Assembly: GCA_035998445.1 (NCBI GenBank)
Contig: DASYHQ010000018.1
Coordinates: 1 to 64,000 of the forward strand
Direction: 5' to 3'
DNA: 64,000 bases
From: Tepidisphaeraceae bacterium
Lineage (GTDB): Bacteria; Planctomycetota; Phycisphaerae; Tepidisphaerales; Tepidisphaeraceae
Numbering within the stretch: position 1 is the stretch's first letter; the number at the start of each line of letters is the position of its first letter. The position numbers were made by a program, and so were the translations under genes. The notes beneath the pieces were generated by a model. It made no database searches. It was not told where the DNA came from and saw only the letters and a program-made list of their open reading frames with translations. Positions 49,334 through 56,824 of this stretch are shown one piece after another.

Positions 49334-49780
49334 TTAGGCCGTCTTGCGCAGGTGAAGGTCGGGTTCGGGCACGTTCGGCAGCGAGATCTCGCGGGCGTTC
49401 ACCTTCCGGTAGCCCAACTGCAGCATGACCTCGAGCACTTCGGTCCACGAGGGAAACATGCGCTTGTTCACCTTCTTGTACGTCTCGATCGCCATCACGA
49501 ACTCGAACTGCTCGGCGGTCATCTCGCCCTCTTCGGCGCTGCGGCGGTCGTCACTGCGACGCCGGCCGGGGCCACGGCGACGTTCCAGACCGGTATCCGA
49601 CCGGCGATCTTCCACACCGCGCCGTTCCGGCCCTTCGTACGCCGCTGCGTCCGCAGGGGCGGTGCGTCGTTCCAAGCCGCTCCGGCGTTCCACCACGGTC
49701 TGCCGGCGATCGGGGCCCTTGCCCTCCCGCTTTTCCGGGGCAGCAGCGGGACTTACATTGGTGTCGTCAGAGTTGGCCAT
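49334..49780 (-). CDS. Basic repeat protein with ERR motifs (planctomycete type), 148 aa
   Basis: Start ATG 49780 (MANSDDTNVSPAAAPEKREG); the frame upstream to 49825 is not needed. Residues 20-85 carry repeated arginine pairs: VVERRSGLERRTAP, EGPERRGVEDRRSD, LERRRGPGRRRSDDRRS. Then a C-terminal helical domain (EQFEFVMAIETYKKVNKRMF, SWTEVLEVMLQLGYRKV). The Arg-rich part might bind nucleic acid or membranes; the C-terminus resembles a small helical regulatory domain. Function unknown. Confidence 0.75.
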   Translation of the reverse strand: MANSDDTNVSPAAAPEKREGKGPDRRQTVVERRSGLERRTAPADAAAYEGPERRGVEDRRSDTGLERRRGPGRRRSDDRRSAEEGEMTAEQFEFVMAIETYKKVNKRMFPSWTEVLEVMLQLGYRKVNAREISLPNVPEPDLHLRKTA

Positions 49781-49956
49781 AAGTGCGATACCTCTGAACC
49801 CACATCGTTCATTTACCGCACTCACTTAAGCGCCCCGGCCGGTATAAATCGTTACGAGCCCCAGATTCCCCCCGTTGGCAGGGAAGTTTTCGGCCTATCG
49901 GTACAAACGGAAACGACCCAGTTGGCTTGAGAAAGCAGCCCGACTAGCCGCCAAAC

Positions 49957-50213
49957 TGTCATCCTGAGGTACTCCGAAAGATCTCTTTCTTCCGGACGTG
50001 AATACGGGGGGGAGATCCTTCGGAGTACCTCAGAGGGTGTTTATTAAGTCTGGCCCCTCTCCCATGTACTCGTAGGGAGGCTGGGAGGGGGTGATCTCGA
50101 ACGACGACAAGTGTCAGCCGTTCGAAATCGCCCCCTCCCAGCCTCCCCCGGCGTACCGGGAGAGGGGCCGGAGCGAGTCCGTCCGGCTTAATAAACACCC
50201 TCTCAGGATGACG
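49957..50213. repeat. Composite palindromic repeat with an inserted MITE-like element
   Basis: Outer palindrome: TGTCATCCTGAG at 49957-49968 and CTCAGGATGACG at 50202-50213, with a further hairpin TGAGGTACTCC / GGAGTACCTCA inside the left half. An inner element, 50034-50201 (168 bp), starts AGGGTGTTTATTAAG and ends with its exact reverse complement. CTCAG precedes and follows it (50029-50033 and 50202-50206), a 5-bp target-site duplication. The inner element carries GC-rich palindromic arms (CCCTCTCCC ... GGGAGAGGGG) seen at other gaps. The gap 49781-50290 holds no gene. Confidence 0.85.
50034..50201. mobile_element. 168-bp MITE-like element with 15-bp TIRs and CTCAG duplication
   Basis: TIR AGGGTGTTTATTAAG / CTTAATAAACACCCT, perfect over 15 bp, with similarity continuing for about 85 nt inward apart from an indel of some 14 nt. 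Flanked by direct CTCAG repeats. No coding capacity, so it would be moved by a transposase elsewhere. It is inserted in a chromosomal palindromic repeat. Confidence 0.8.
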
Positions 50214-50247
50214 TTTGCTTCGTGTAGTACGCAAGTCCAAACGAAAG

Positions 50248-50275
50248 AGCCCTCCGACGCGTTCGTCGGAGGGCT
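50248..50275 (-). terminator. Terminator after tRNA-Pro(TGG)
   Basis: Stem AGCCCTCCGACG/CGTCGGAGGGCT with loop CGTT; on the minus strand a T-rich CTTTCGTTT follows. Confidence 0.8.
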
Positions 50276-50290
50276 GAAAATCGTCTCTAA

Positions 50291-50364
50291 TCGGGGCGAC
50301 AAGATTTGAACTTGCGGCCTCCTGGTCCCAAACCAGGCGCTCTACCAAACTGAGCTACACCCCG
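50291..50364 (-). tRNA. tRNA-Pro(TGG)
   Basis: Read on the minus strand: acceptor CGGGGTG/CGCCCCG (one G-T pair), D-arm GCTC...GAGC, anticodon stem CCTGG/CCAGG around TTTGGGA (anticodon TGG), T-arm GCAAG/CTTGT. 74 nt, no CCA. Together with tRNA-Pro(CGG) 1.3 kb away it reads most proline codons. Confidence 0.97.
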
Positions 50365-50546
50365 GATCTCGACTCCTGCCGACCAATCATAGGACTGCAC
50401 CGGCAACGGTCGCCAGCGTATCAGCCCGCACTGCGGGCGGCAAGGTCGCGGCAGGTCGCGAGGAATGGAAACACAGGTCGCGGCTCACCCCGCCAGCATC
50501 TGTCATGCTATCGCGGGGCGTCGATGCGAATTAGAATGATGACACC

Positions 50547-51119
50547 ATGAGCATTGTTTCCGAGATCCTCGAGTACAACCGCAAGTTCATTGAAAGTAAG
50601 GAGTACGAGTTGCTTCGTACCGATCGATTTCCGAACAAAAAGCTGGTCGTGCTGGGTTGCATGGACACCCGGCTGGTGGAACTGCTGCCGCGCGCGATGG
50701 GATTCCGTAACGGCGACGTAAAGCTGGTGAAGAACGCCGGCGCGATCGTGTCGCACCCCTTTGGCAGCGTGATGCGAAGCATCCTGCTGGCGATCTACGA
50801 GCTGCACGCCGAGGAGGTGCTGGTGGTGGGTCATACCGGTTGCGGCATGATGGGCCTGAGCTGCGAGCGCGTGATCGAGAAGGCGCGGGCACGCGGCGTG
50901 TCGCAGGACGTGCTGTCGACGTTGCGCCATGCGGGCATCGACCTCGAGCATTGGCTGACCGGGTTCAAGTGCGTCGAGGACGGCGTGCGCAACAGCGTCG
51001 ACGTCATCCGCAACCACCCCCTGCTGCCACGCGACGTCGCGGTTCATGGCATGCTGATGGACTCCGACACCGGCGCGCTGGCGAAGATCGTCGAAGGATA
51101 CGGGATGCGCACGGAGTAG
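50547..51119 (+). CDS. Beta-class carbonic anhydrase
   Basis: 190 aa, start MSIVSEILEYNRKFIESKEY. Zinc-binding residues: Cys38-Met-Asp40 (GCMDTRL), His96 and Cys99 (VVGHTGCGM), with Arg42 in the catalytic dyad. This is the beta class, which interconverts CO2 and bicarbonate. It looks short and compact like the clade of minimal beta enzymes. Between tRNA-Pro(TGG) and the prepilin gene, with no partner. Probably housekeeping bicarbonate supply. Confidence 0.93.
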   Translation: MSIVSEILEYNRKFIESKEYELLRTDRFPNKKLVVLGCMDTRLVELLPRAMGFRNGDVKLVKNAGAIVSHPFGSVMRSILLAIYELHAEEVLVVGHTGCGMMGLSCERVIEKARARGVSQDVLSTLRHAGIDLEHWLTGFKCVEDGVRNSVDVIRNHPLLPRDVAVHGMLMDSDTGALAKIVEGYGMRTE

Positions 51120-51197
51120 TAACGTCGTCTACGACTGCGGTCACATAGGGGCAAGCCTCCGTACCCGCCCGCTTACGTTTCGACGTCATCCGCATTG

Positions 51198-51492
51198 CCT
51201 CCCTCTCCCGGTACTCCGGGGGAGGGCTGGGGAGGCAGCGTTTGTTCCAATCAACAAGTATGGCCCGGACAGCGCCCTCCCAAAAGGCTGGCGGATAGAA
51301 TCACTACGTTGGTCGGCGACGTGTCATCCCGATGGGAGGCTTGCCAACCTGACCCATCTCCCAAGGGTAAGAACCGTCCGTCGTTTGAGATCCCTCAGGT
51401 CGCCTGAGGCTCCCTTCGGGATGACATGCGCGCGCGGGGCGACAGGTTCTGTCCGCTAGCCTAATCCCCCACAGCGTACCGGGAGAGGAGGT
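51198..51492. repeat. Cluster of palindromic repeats after the carbonic anhydrase gene
   Basis: 51198-51237 (CTCCCTCTCCCGGTACTCCGG ...) and 51475-51490 (CAGCGTACCGGGAGAGG) look like two halves of one GC-rich palindrome. Copy 3 of the TGTCATCCCGA family lies between them (51322-51426), possibly an insertion. The gap 51120-51629 holds nothing else. Confidence 0.65.
51322..51426. repeat. Palindromic repeat of the TGTCATCCCGA family (copy 3)
   Basis: TGTCATCCCGATGGGAGGC at the left and TCCCTTCGGGATGACA at the right, 105 bp long, the same length as copy 2 (49067-49171), and its interior CCGTCCGT and GAGATCCCTCAGGTCGCC stretches are also shared. Confidence 0.9.
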
Positions 51493-51629
51493 CAGTCAAT
51501 TTCCGCCTCAATTGCTGGGTATTTCCGGGCTAATTCAGCGCCAAGCCTGCCGCACCTCGCCTACACTTGGCGGCGGAGGCGGCGCCGTCGCCTGAGCCGC
51601 CGTTGTGGGGAGCGCAGTACGAGAAACGC

Positions 51630-52388
51630 ATGATCCGCTCAAAAACTTTCTCAGACTCGAACCCGACGCGCCGCGTGCGCAGCAGCGCGTTCACGCTCGT
51701 TGAACTGCTGGTGGTCATCGGCATCATCGCGATCCTGATCAGCATCCTGCTGCCCGGCATCGCCAAGGCGCGCGAGGCGGCCAACCGGGCGGCGTGCCTG
51801 AGCAACCTGCGGCAGGTTCACCTGGCATTCCACCAATACGCGCTCGCCCACCGCGACCGCGTGCCGGTCGGCTATCGCACGGATTCCAAGCAGTTCAACA
51901 GCATGGTCTACACCATCACGGCAAGCGAGTGGGTGCTGTTCGGCCTGCTGCAGCAGGCGGGGCTCATTCCGCAGGCGAAGGTGCTGTTCTGCCCGTCGGA
52001 GACGAACGACAAGTTCATGTTCGACACTGCTGCCAACCGCTGGCCAGAGCCCAACACAACGCCGACGGCGAACGTGCAGTCCGGCTATGGCACGCGGCCG
52101 GAAGTTCAGATTCCCGACGATCTCGCGGGTCAATCGCTGTCGGTGTTGCCGCGCCTGACGCAGTTCGGCAACCGAGCGATCTTCGCGGACCTAACGTCGG
52201 CGCGCACACGCGTGGTGACGCGCCATCGCCGGGGTGCGAACGTGCTGTTCGCCAACGGTGGCGCGAAATGGATTGAGCTGAGCGCGTTTGACCAACCGGC
52301 GGCCAACTGGCCGGAACCGTCGTTCCCACCGGCCACTACGTACAACGCGACGCAGGACCGAATCTGGACGGCGTTCGACCGCCAGTAG
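51630..52388 (+). CDS. Prepilin-like protein (type II secretion/planctomycete N-methylation motif)
   Basis: 252 aa, start ATG 51630 ([20 protein letters not shown]). The signature [20 protein letters not shown] follows, a prepilin-type N-methylation motif with the F-T-L-V-E-L cleavage site and a hydrophobic helix. Then [19 protein letters not shown] and later [15 protein letters not shown], features of a planctomycete-specific family related to DUF1559. Such proteins are exported by a type II/IV pilin-like system and form surface pseudopili. The mature part is beta-rich. Function in planctomycetes largely unknown. Confidence 0.88.
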   Translation: MIRSKTFSDSNPTRRVRSSAFTLVELLVVIGIIAILISILLPGIAKAREAANRAACLSNLRQVHLAFHQYALAHRDRVPVGYRTDSKQFNSMVYTITASEWVLFGLLQQAGLIPQAKVLFCPSETNDKFMFDTAANRWPEPNTTPTANVQSGYGTRPEVQIPDDLAGQSLSVLPRLTQFGNRAIFADLTSARTRVVTRHRRGANVLFANGGAKWIELSAFDQPAANWPEPSFPPATTYNATQDRIWTAFDRQ

Positions 52389-52418
52389 ACGCGCGGCCGC
52401 GGCAATCGCACGCCGTCG

Positions 52419-53213
52419 TCACACCTTGAGTACGACGCAACCGGTCATGGCTTGCAACAGTGTGATGATGGAGACCGTGATCAACGTCTCCTGCAGTTCC
52501 AGGTCGAACAGCGTCGCAAAGCTGATCCAATAGACGACGACGACGACGTGCAGCCCGGCGATCGCGCCGCGGACGCCTTCGGGGTCGAGGCGCAGGCAGC
52601 CGTAGAACAGCGCGCTGGCGAACAACGCCACACCCACGAGCTTGATCGCCGCCGACGCCGGCGTGCCGAAGTTCAAGCTGAGCATCGCCGCGGCGGCGAA
52701 CATCGCCAGCACCATCGCGACCAGGTTGGCGGCGGTTAGCGCCCCCGCCATCACCAGCGTTTGCCCCACTGCCGCCCCGCGCGCGGGAAACACCGTCACC
52801 AGCACCAGCCAGCCAACGACGCCCATCAGCGCGAGCGCCATCGGGACGTAGCGTTCCTTCCAGGCCGACGGCGCGTCGTCCTCATCGGTCTGCGCCACCT
52901 TACGTCGGCGATGCGCCGCGTATGCGCCGAACGGCGTGGCCTGCGCCGACGTCGCGGCTGGGCGCGGATCGGTGGATGAAACGGGTGCGGTGATGACCGT
53001 CGCGCGGGGCACGTGCGAGTGGACCGCGGGATCGACTTCGGGGTACAGATCGATCTCGTCCGACGCCGGCACCTGTTGCGCGGGCGCGGCGGATGGCGCG
53101 CAATCGTGCGGCGCGGAAAAAACGCTCCCGCACTTGCACCGCACCTGTCGGCCGGCCAATTGCGGCTTCCAAGTGAACTGCTTGGCACACGCTGGACATG
53201 AAAATTTCGTCAC
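52419..53213 (-). CDS. Zinc-ribbon membrane protein (planctomycete type), paralogue 2
   Basis: 264 aa, GTG start at 53213, (M)TKFSCPACAKQFTWKPQLAG, chosen because it puts the ribbon at the N-terminus like paralogue 1; the frame further upstream is unsupported. Ribbon continues RQVRCKCGSVFSAP. After a Pro/Ala-rich linker come about five hydrophobic segments (residues 125-260: YVPMALALMGVVGWLVLVTV, LTAANLVAMVLAMFAAAAML, LVGVALFASALFYGCLRL, HVVVVVYWISFATLFDL, TVSIITLLQAMTGCVVL). A polytopic membrane protein with a cytoplasmic zinc ribbon. Function unknown. Confidence 0.8.
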   Translation of the reverse strand: MTKFSCPACAKQFTWKPQLAGRQVRCKCGSVFSAPHDCAPSAAPAQQVPASDEIDLYPEVDPAVHSHVPRATVITAPVSSTDPRPAATSAQATPFGAYAAHRRRKVAQTDEDDAPSAWKERYVPMALALMGVVGWLVLVTVFPARGAAVGQTLVMAGALTAANLVAMVLAMFAAAAMLSLNFGTPASAAIKLVGVALFASALFYGCLRLDPEGVRGAIAGLHVVVVVYWISFATLFDLELQETLITVSIITLLQAMTGCVVLKV

Positions 53214-53366
53214 GTGCCGTCCCTCCGTTCCCCTCGTATCGGCATCATTCCGCACCGTACCGGAACGGTTAGAATAGGGCAAATTACTCCAAATTTACCC
53301 GCGATTACCTCCGTTTGGCGGCACGGATGCAACGTGGCGCGGCAGATCGGGTAATCTTCCTACCCG

Positions 53367-54992
53367 ATGACCGATACGCTGACCGCTTGCGTCCCACCAA
53401 CCGCCCCTCGCGCGGCGTCGCCGACGCCACGGCAAATCGTGGTGGCGCGGGGTCGGAACGTGTCGCGCCTGATCGCAACGATCGTGCTGCTGGCAACCTT
53501 CGCCGGCTGCATGTGGATGTACACGCGGCACAACGCGTTCCCCATTCAGTATCACCCCGACGAGGACAGCAAAGCGACGCAGATTCTGTCCGAGGAAGGC
53601 GAGCGCAACTTCAACCACCCCCAGTTGTTGCTGGAGACCACGCAGTGGGCCGTGCACTGGCTCGATACGCCCGCGGATCCGCAGGCGGTCGTGGTGGTTG
53701 GCCGGACGGTATCGGCAACGCTGGCGGCGATCGCGGTGGTGGCGCTGTCGCTGTGCGGCTACCTGATCGCCGGATTGCCCGGCCTGATCGCAGTCACACC
53801 GATGGTCGCGCTATGCCCGTTTTTGCTGGCCTACTCGCACGCGATGAAGGAGGACGCCTCGCTCGTCTTCGGCACCGCGATCGCGGTGCTGGGCGCGTGC
53901 CTGCTTTGGGCGTGGGGCCGGCGCCCCGCGCTGCAATGGCTGGCGGTGGTCGTGCTGGCTGCGGGCGTGGCGCTGGCAAGCTCGGCCAAATACGTGGGCG
54001 TGGTGACGCTGGCGCTGGCGGTGCTCGCATTACCATTCGCGCCGCGCGCCTCGTTTGTAACCGCGGTGCTCAGGCCGGTGGCCTTCATCTCGTATGTCCT
54101 GCTGCTGTTGATCGTCGTCAACCATCGCGCGCTAAGCCATTTCGAACAGTTCAACCGCGGACTTGACCGCGAGTTCGAGCACAGCACGACGCACCATTCG
54201 GGCCTGACCATGGCCCAGCCGAATGGGTACACGCTGGCGATCGCGCTCGACCAGACGCCGACGTACGCAATGGCGCTGCTGGCGATCGGGCTGCTGCTGT
54301 CGATCGGCTGGTGGCGCGGCCGGCTCGGGTGGGACCGCTGCATCTGGCTGTTCACCGGCATCTTCCTACTGCTGTTATCGCACGGCGTAATCCCAATGCC
54401 GCGCTACGCGCTGCCCATCGTCGTCCTCGCCGCGCTGCTGGCCGGGCTGGCCGCGGCGCGGTTAGGGCAGTTCATCGGCAAGCCCTGGGGCGTGTGGGGC
54501 GTGCCGATCGTTGTCGCGTGCATCACTGTTGCAGTTCAGTTGCCGCGCTGCCTGGATTACGTGCGGCAGTTTGGTGACGACAGCCGACAGCGCCTGCGCG
54601 AGTTCGTGCTGACCCAGGTGCCCCGCGGCAGCTACATCTTCGCCGACAGTTACGCGGGTTTGGATGCGCCCCCGTACGACCTGAAGTACGACGGCCTGAG
54701 CGATCACGTTCGCGTATCGTCGCGCTTCACCGCCGGTGACGGCGGGTCGCTGGAGAACCTGCGCCGCCGGGGCGTCACGCACGTCGCGGTGGCGAACCTG
54801 ATGCACGAGCGTTACTTCGACCCGCACGTCTTCCCGGTCAGCGGCTACGAGTACCAGTACAACCGGCACCGCGGCTTCTACGAGGAACTGTTCCGCGACG
54901 GGAAACTCATCTGGTCGCAGGAGGCAAGCTACCCGATGCGCACGTACAACAACCCGCAAGTTCGGCTTTACAGCATCGAGCGCGAAGACTGA
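53367..54992 (+). CDS. GT-C glycosyltransferase (PMT/ArnT-like)
   Basis: 541 aa, start MTDTLTACVPPTAPRAASPT. About 10-12 hydrophobic helices; the first long loop carries the catalytic-type acidic YHPDEDSKATQIL (D-E-D), typical of dolichyl-phosphate mannosyl-type GT-C enzymes (GT39/GT83). Later: LLLSHGVIPMPRYALPIVVL with the characteristic R-Y before a helix, and a C-terminal soluble domain (GSYIFADSYAGLDAPPYDL). It would transfer sugars from a polyprenyl carrier at the membrane, acceptor unknown. No operon partner. Confidence 0.85.
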   Translation: MTDTLTACVPPTAPRAASPTPRQIVVARGRNVSRLIATIVLLATFAGCMWMYTRHNAFPIQYHPDEDSKATQILSEEGERNFNHPQLLLETTQWAVHWLDTPADPQAVVVVGRTVSATLAAIAVVALSLCGYLIAGLPGLIAVTPMVALCPFLLAYSHAMKEDASLVFGTAIAVLGACLLWAWGRRPALQWLAVVVLAAGVALASSAKYVGVVTLALAVLALPFAPRASFVTAVLRPVAFISYVLLLLIVVNHRALSHFEQFNRGLDREFEHSTTHHSGLTMAQPNGYTLAIALDQTPTYAMALLAIGLLLSIGWWRGRLGWDRCIWLFTGIFLLLLSHGVIPMPRYALPIVVLAALLAGLAAARLGQFIGKPWGVWGVPIVVACITVAVQLPRCLDYVRQFGDDSRQRLREFVLTQVPRGSYIFADSYAGLDAPPYDLKYDGLSDHVRVSSRFTAGDGGSLENLRRRGVTHVAVANLMHERYFDPHVFPVSGYEYQYNRHRGFYEELFRDGKLIWSQEASYPMRTYNNPQVRLYSIERED

Positions 54993-55052
54993 TTGAAGCG
55001 AAATCGGATCGGCATCGCTCGACCATCCCACGCGCCCTCTAAGCGGCGGCCA

Positions 55053-56342
55053 TCAATAACCCGCAGCAAAGTACGCAACGAACGCCGCGGCCACCACGTA
55101 CATCAACGGGTGCACCCTGCGGAAATGACCGGTCAGCAGGTTCAGCACGACGTACGCCACAAACCCGTAGCCAATGCCGTGGGCGATGCTGAACGTCAGC
55201 GGGATCGTGAGGATCGTGATGAACGCCGGCACGGCGTTTTCGAGCCGCTTGAAGTCGATCTCGGCGACCTGGCTCATCATCAGGAAGCCCACCAGGATCA
55301 GCGCCGGCGCCGTCGCGCTGGCGGGGACCACCGTCGCCAGTGGCGCCACGATCGCCGCCAGCAGGAAAAGCAGCCCGACGATCACGCTGTGCAGGCCCGT
55401 GCGTGCGCCCTCGGCAACGCCGGCGGCGCTTTCGATGAAGCTGGTGTTGGAACTGGCACCCATCGCCCCACCCAGACTCGCTGCGGCGCTGTCGACGATC
55501 AGCAACCGCCGCACGCGCGGGATGTTGCCGTCACCGTCCGCCAACCGCCCCTGTTCGGCGACGGCCGAGGCGGTGCCGAGCGTGTCGAAGAAATCGATCA
55601 TCACGATCGACAGCAACAGCGGAAGATACCTCCACTGCAGCACCGCGGGCACGTCGGCCTGGAACATCGCGCTAAAGTCCGGCCTTGGAAAGCGATCGGG
55701 CAACGACGTCACGCCCAGCCACAACGCCAGCGTCGTGGCCAGCAGGATGCCCAGCAGCAGCGCGCCGGTGACCTTTCGGATCATCAGCACGGCCGTGACG
55801 ATGAGCCCGACGCTGGCGATCAGCGTCTCGCGGTTCTGGAACGAGCCGGCCGTCACCATCGTCACCGGGCTCGCGACGATGATCTTCGCGCCCTGCAGCC
55901 CGATGACGGCGATGAACAATCCGATTCCCGCGCCGATCGCGATGCGCAGTTCCCGGGGTATCGCGCGCAACACCGCCTCGCGCAGGCCCACGAGCACCAG
56001 CAGCAGGATGAGCAGCCCATCGAGCACGACGAGCCCCATCGCTGCCTGCCATGACCCCGTTGCCGCAGTGATCTGGAACGCCACCATCGCGTTCAGCCCC
56101 ATGCCACTGGCGAGCGCGATCGGGAAGTTGGCAAACAGGCCCATCGCGATGCAGCAGACCCCCGCCGCCAGCGCGGTCGACGTCGCCGCCGCCGTGACGC
56201 TGATGCCTGCGTTAGCAAGTATGAGCGGGTTGACTGCGATGATGTACGCCATCGTGAGGAACGTCGTCACGCCGCCGCGCATCTCGCGCGCGAGCGTGGT
56301 CTGACGCTGCTCGAACTCGAAGAATCGTGCGATCGCGTTCAT
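55053..56342 (-). CDS. NCS2-family purine permease (AzgA-like)
   Basis: 429 aa, start ATG 56342 (MNAIARFFEFEQRQTTLARE); the longer frame upstream (to 56564) lacks support. 12 or more hydrophobic segments. Family motifs: TTFLTMAYIIAVNPLILANA, ASGMGLNAMVAFQITAATG, DFFDTLGTASAVAEQGRL, and the NAT/AzgA ESAAGVAEGARTG in helix 10. It imports adenine, guanine or hypoxanthine with protons. Isolated; the 482-nt gap to the PA14 gene holds palindromic repeats. Confidence 0.93.
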   Translation of the reverse strand: MNAIARFFEFEQRQTTLAREMRGGVTTFLTMAYIIAVNPLILANAGISVTAAATSTALAAGVCCIAMGLFANFPIALASGMGLNAMVAFQITAATGSWQAAMGLVVLDGLLILLLVLVGLREAVLRAIPRELRIAIGAGIGLFIAVIGLQGAKIIVASPVTMVTAGSFQNRETLIASVGLIVTAVLMIRKVTGALLLGILLATTLALWLGVTSLPDRFPRPDFSAMFQADVPAVLQWRYLPLLLSIVMIDFFDTLGTASAVAEQGRLADGDGNIPRVRRLLIVDSAAASLGGAMGASSNTSFIESAAGVAEGARTGLHSVIVGLLFLLAAIVAPLATVVPASATAPALILVGFLMMSQVAEIDFKRLENAVPAFITILTIPLTFSIAHGIGYGFVAYVVLNLLTGHFRRVHPLMYVVAAAFVAYFAAGY

Positions 56343-56589
56343 GATGAGCACCGCGCGGTGAAGGCGTTTATAGCAGCAAATCGCATTTGCGGCGACCTTC
56401 GAGATAGAGGTGCAGTCACATTGACAGAAGGGTGTGATAGGGGTGGCGCAACAGGAGAGACGAAGTGAGAACAGACAAAAGAGACACAGGCAAGAATGCC
56501 TGTGCCACGGAATAAGGGGGAGAGGAAGACGGGGGGAGAGACAGGCAGGAATGGGCAACAACATACTTGACGCACACCGTGCCCGCGCG

Positions 56590-56725
56590 TCCCTCCGGTC
56601 CCCTCTCCCGGTACGCCGGGGGGTTAGGGTGGGGGCGCGAGCGCCGACACGTTCCAGATCGGACGCGCAGCCCCCTCCCTAGCACCCCCCCGCGAGTACG
56701 CGGGAGAGGGGACCGGAACCGATGC
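56590..56725. repeat. GC-rich palindromic repeats upstream of the permease gene
   Basis: 56605-56635 (CCCTCTCCCGGTACGCCGGG) and 56690-56715 (CGAGTACGCGGGAGAGGGGA) are inverted arms of the same type as in the inner element at 50034-50201. The rest of the 56343-56824 gap has no gene. Confidence 0.7.
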
Positions 56726-56824
56726 ATCAAGTATGTTGATGCCTAGGAATGCCTGTCCTACAGAAGAATACGCGGGACTGGCCACTTAAGTGGGCAGTGC
56801 TACCGGACGACGTGCGAGACAGCC

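Noticed and set aside
53214-53282. TTG start upstream of the second zinc-ribbon gene
   Set aside because: Adds 23 residues with no support; GTG 53213 aligns with the start of the paralogue at 47752.
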